6,606 nt of DNA from Spirochaetaceae bacterium. Lineage in GTDB: Bacteria; Spirochaetota; Spirochaetia; Treponematales; Breznakiellaceae. A model generated the notes under the pieces. That model did no database searches. It saw only the letters and a list, made by a program, of their open reading frames with translations, and was not told where the DNA came from. Each line of letters opens with the position of its first letter. Within the stretch, counting starts at the first letter, position 1. Shown in pieces: positions 6,429-6,606 of this stretch. The position numbers and the translations under genes are program-made. The stretch spans positions 1 through 6,606 of the forward strand of contig JAITKQ010000173.1 in NCBI GenBank assembly GCA_031278295.1. The letters run 5' to 3'.

Positions 6429-6502
6429 TATAGCGCTTCTACCTGTAAAACACCGATATGCCGGGGGGGGGGGGGGTACTTTTCTTAAGCAGGAGCGCTA
6501 TA
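6429..6502. repeat. Inverted-repeat-bounded segment with G14 tract and shared 17-base word
   Basis: TATAGCGCT (6429-6437) and AGCGCTATA (6494-6502) are exact inverted repeats, and they extend to 12 bases with one mismatch (TATAGCGCTTCT against AGGAGCGCTATA). Between them lie TTCTACCTGTAAAACAC (6437-6453), which is the exact reverse complement of 1706-1722, and a run of 14 G (6463-6476). The arrangement resembles a tiny non-autonomous element, but no target duplication is evident. Confidence 0.6.
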
Positions 6503-6506
6503 CTAG

Positions 6507-6538
6507 AGTTGTTCAGAAACCTCAGTTTCTGAACAACT
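6507..6538. repeat. Perfect 14-bp stem-loop
   Basis: AGTTGTTCAGAAAC (6507-6520) pairs fully with GTTTCTGAACAACT (6525-6538) around a CTCA loop. There is no T run on either side. Its arms resemble those of the neighbouring stem-loop (TGTTCAAGAACC), so the two may have a common origin. Confidence 0.85.
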
Positions 6539-6545
6539 TCCGCTG

Positions 6546-6605
6546 AAAAACCTGTTCAAGAACCCGTGGGCTTTTGCCCACATTCAAATAGGTTCTTGAA
6601 CAAGT
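6546..6605 (-). terminator. Branched stem-loop, probable terminator for a minus-strand gene beyond the right edge
   Basis: TGTTCAAGAACC (6553-6564) pairs with GGTTCTTGAACA (6591-6602), and two further pairs follow beyond one mismatch (6551/6604 and 6550/6605). Inside it lies a second hairpin, GTGGGC-TTTT-GCCCAC (6566-6581). Read on the minus strand, the stem is followed by GG and five T (6550-6546), as in a Rho-independent terminator. The gene it would serve is outside the window, and a role as a mobile-element end is also possible. Confidence 0.45.
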
Positions 6606-6606
6606 C

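Overview
The window most resembles a chromosomal segment of a spirochaete, perhaps a moderately GC-rich treponeme. This rests on the style of the last protein, the long repeat-filled intergenic DNA and the two homopolymeric G/C tracts. It is an inference from remembered gene families, not a database result.

Layout. Bases 1-116 are the right end of an IS3-family insertion sequence: the last 28 codons of its transposase, then a probable terminal repeat. Three metabolic genes follow on the minus strand. Read in their own direction they are an M20-family metallopeptidase (4272 to 3034), a peptidase T (pepT, 3037 to 1745) joined to it by a 4-base ATGA stop/start overlap, and, after a 237-base gap, a DUF1015-family protein (1507 to 188). 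A near-consensus sigma-70 promoter (4291-4319) precedes the first gene. The two peptidases form a transcription unit for finishing peptide breakdown in the cytoplasm. The DUF1015 gene is probably separately controlled, because its gap holds a C14 tract (G14 on the coding strand), a weak promoter candidate and several foldable sequences.

Bases 4273-5473 hold no credible gene. The first part (4321-4845) is a cluster of GC-rich modular repeats that starts with a GCCC microsatellite next to the -35 box of the peptidase promoter. The remainder is unique sequence with several short palindromes, and it becomes AT-rich just before the only complete plus-strand gene. That gene (5474-6316) encodes a 280-residue protein laid out like a divergent sigma-70-type factor or HTH regulator.

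The right end (6317-6606) is non-coding. It holds a small inverted-repeat-bounded segment (6429-6502) with a G14 tract and a 17-base word, a perfect 14-bp hairpin, and a branched stem-loop followed on the minus strand by five T, probably a terminator for a gene beyond the window. The 17-base word and a 14-base C tract also occur, in the same relative orientation, between pepT and the DUF1015 gene. That paired arrangement is the most unusual structure seen here.
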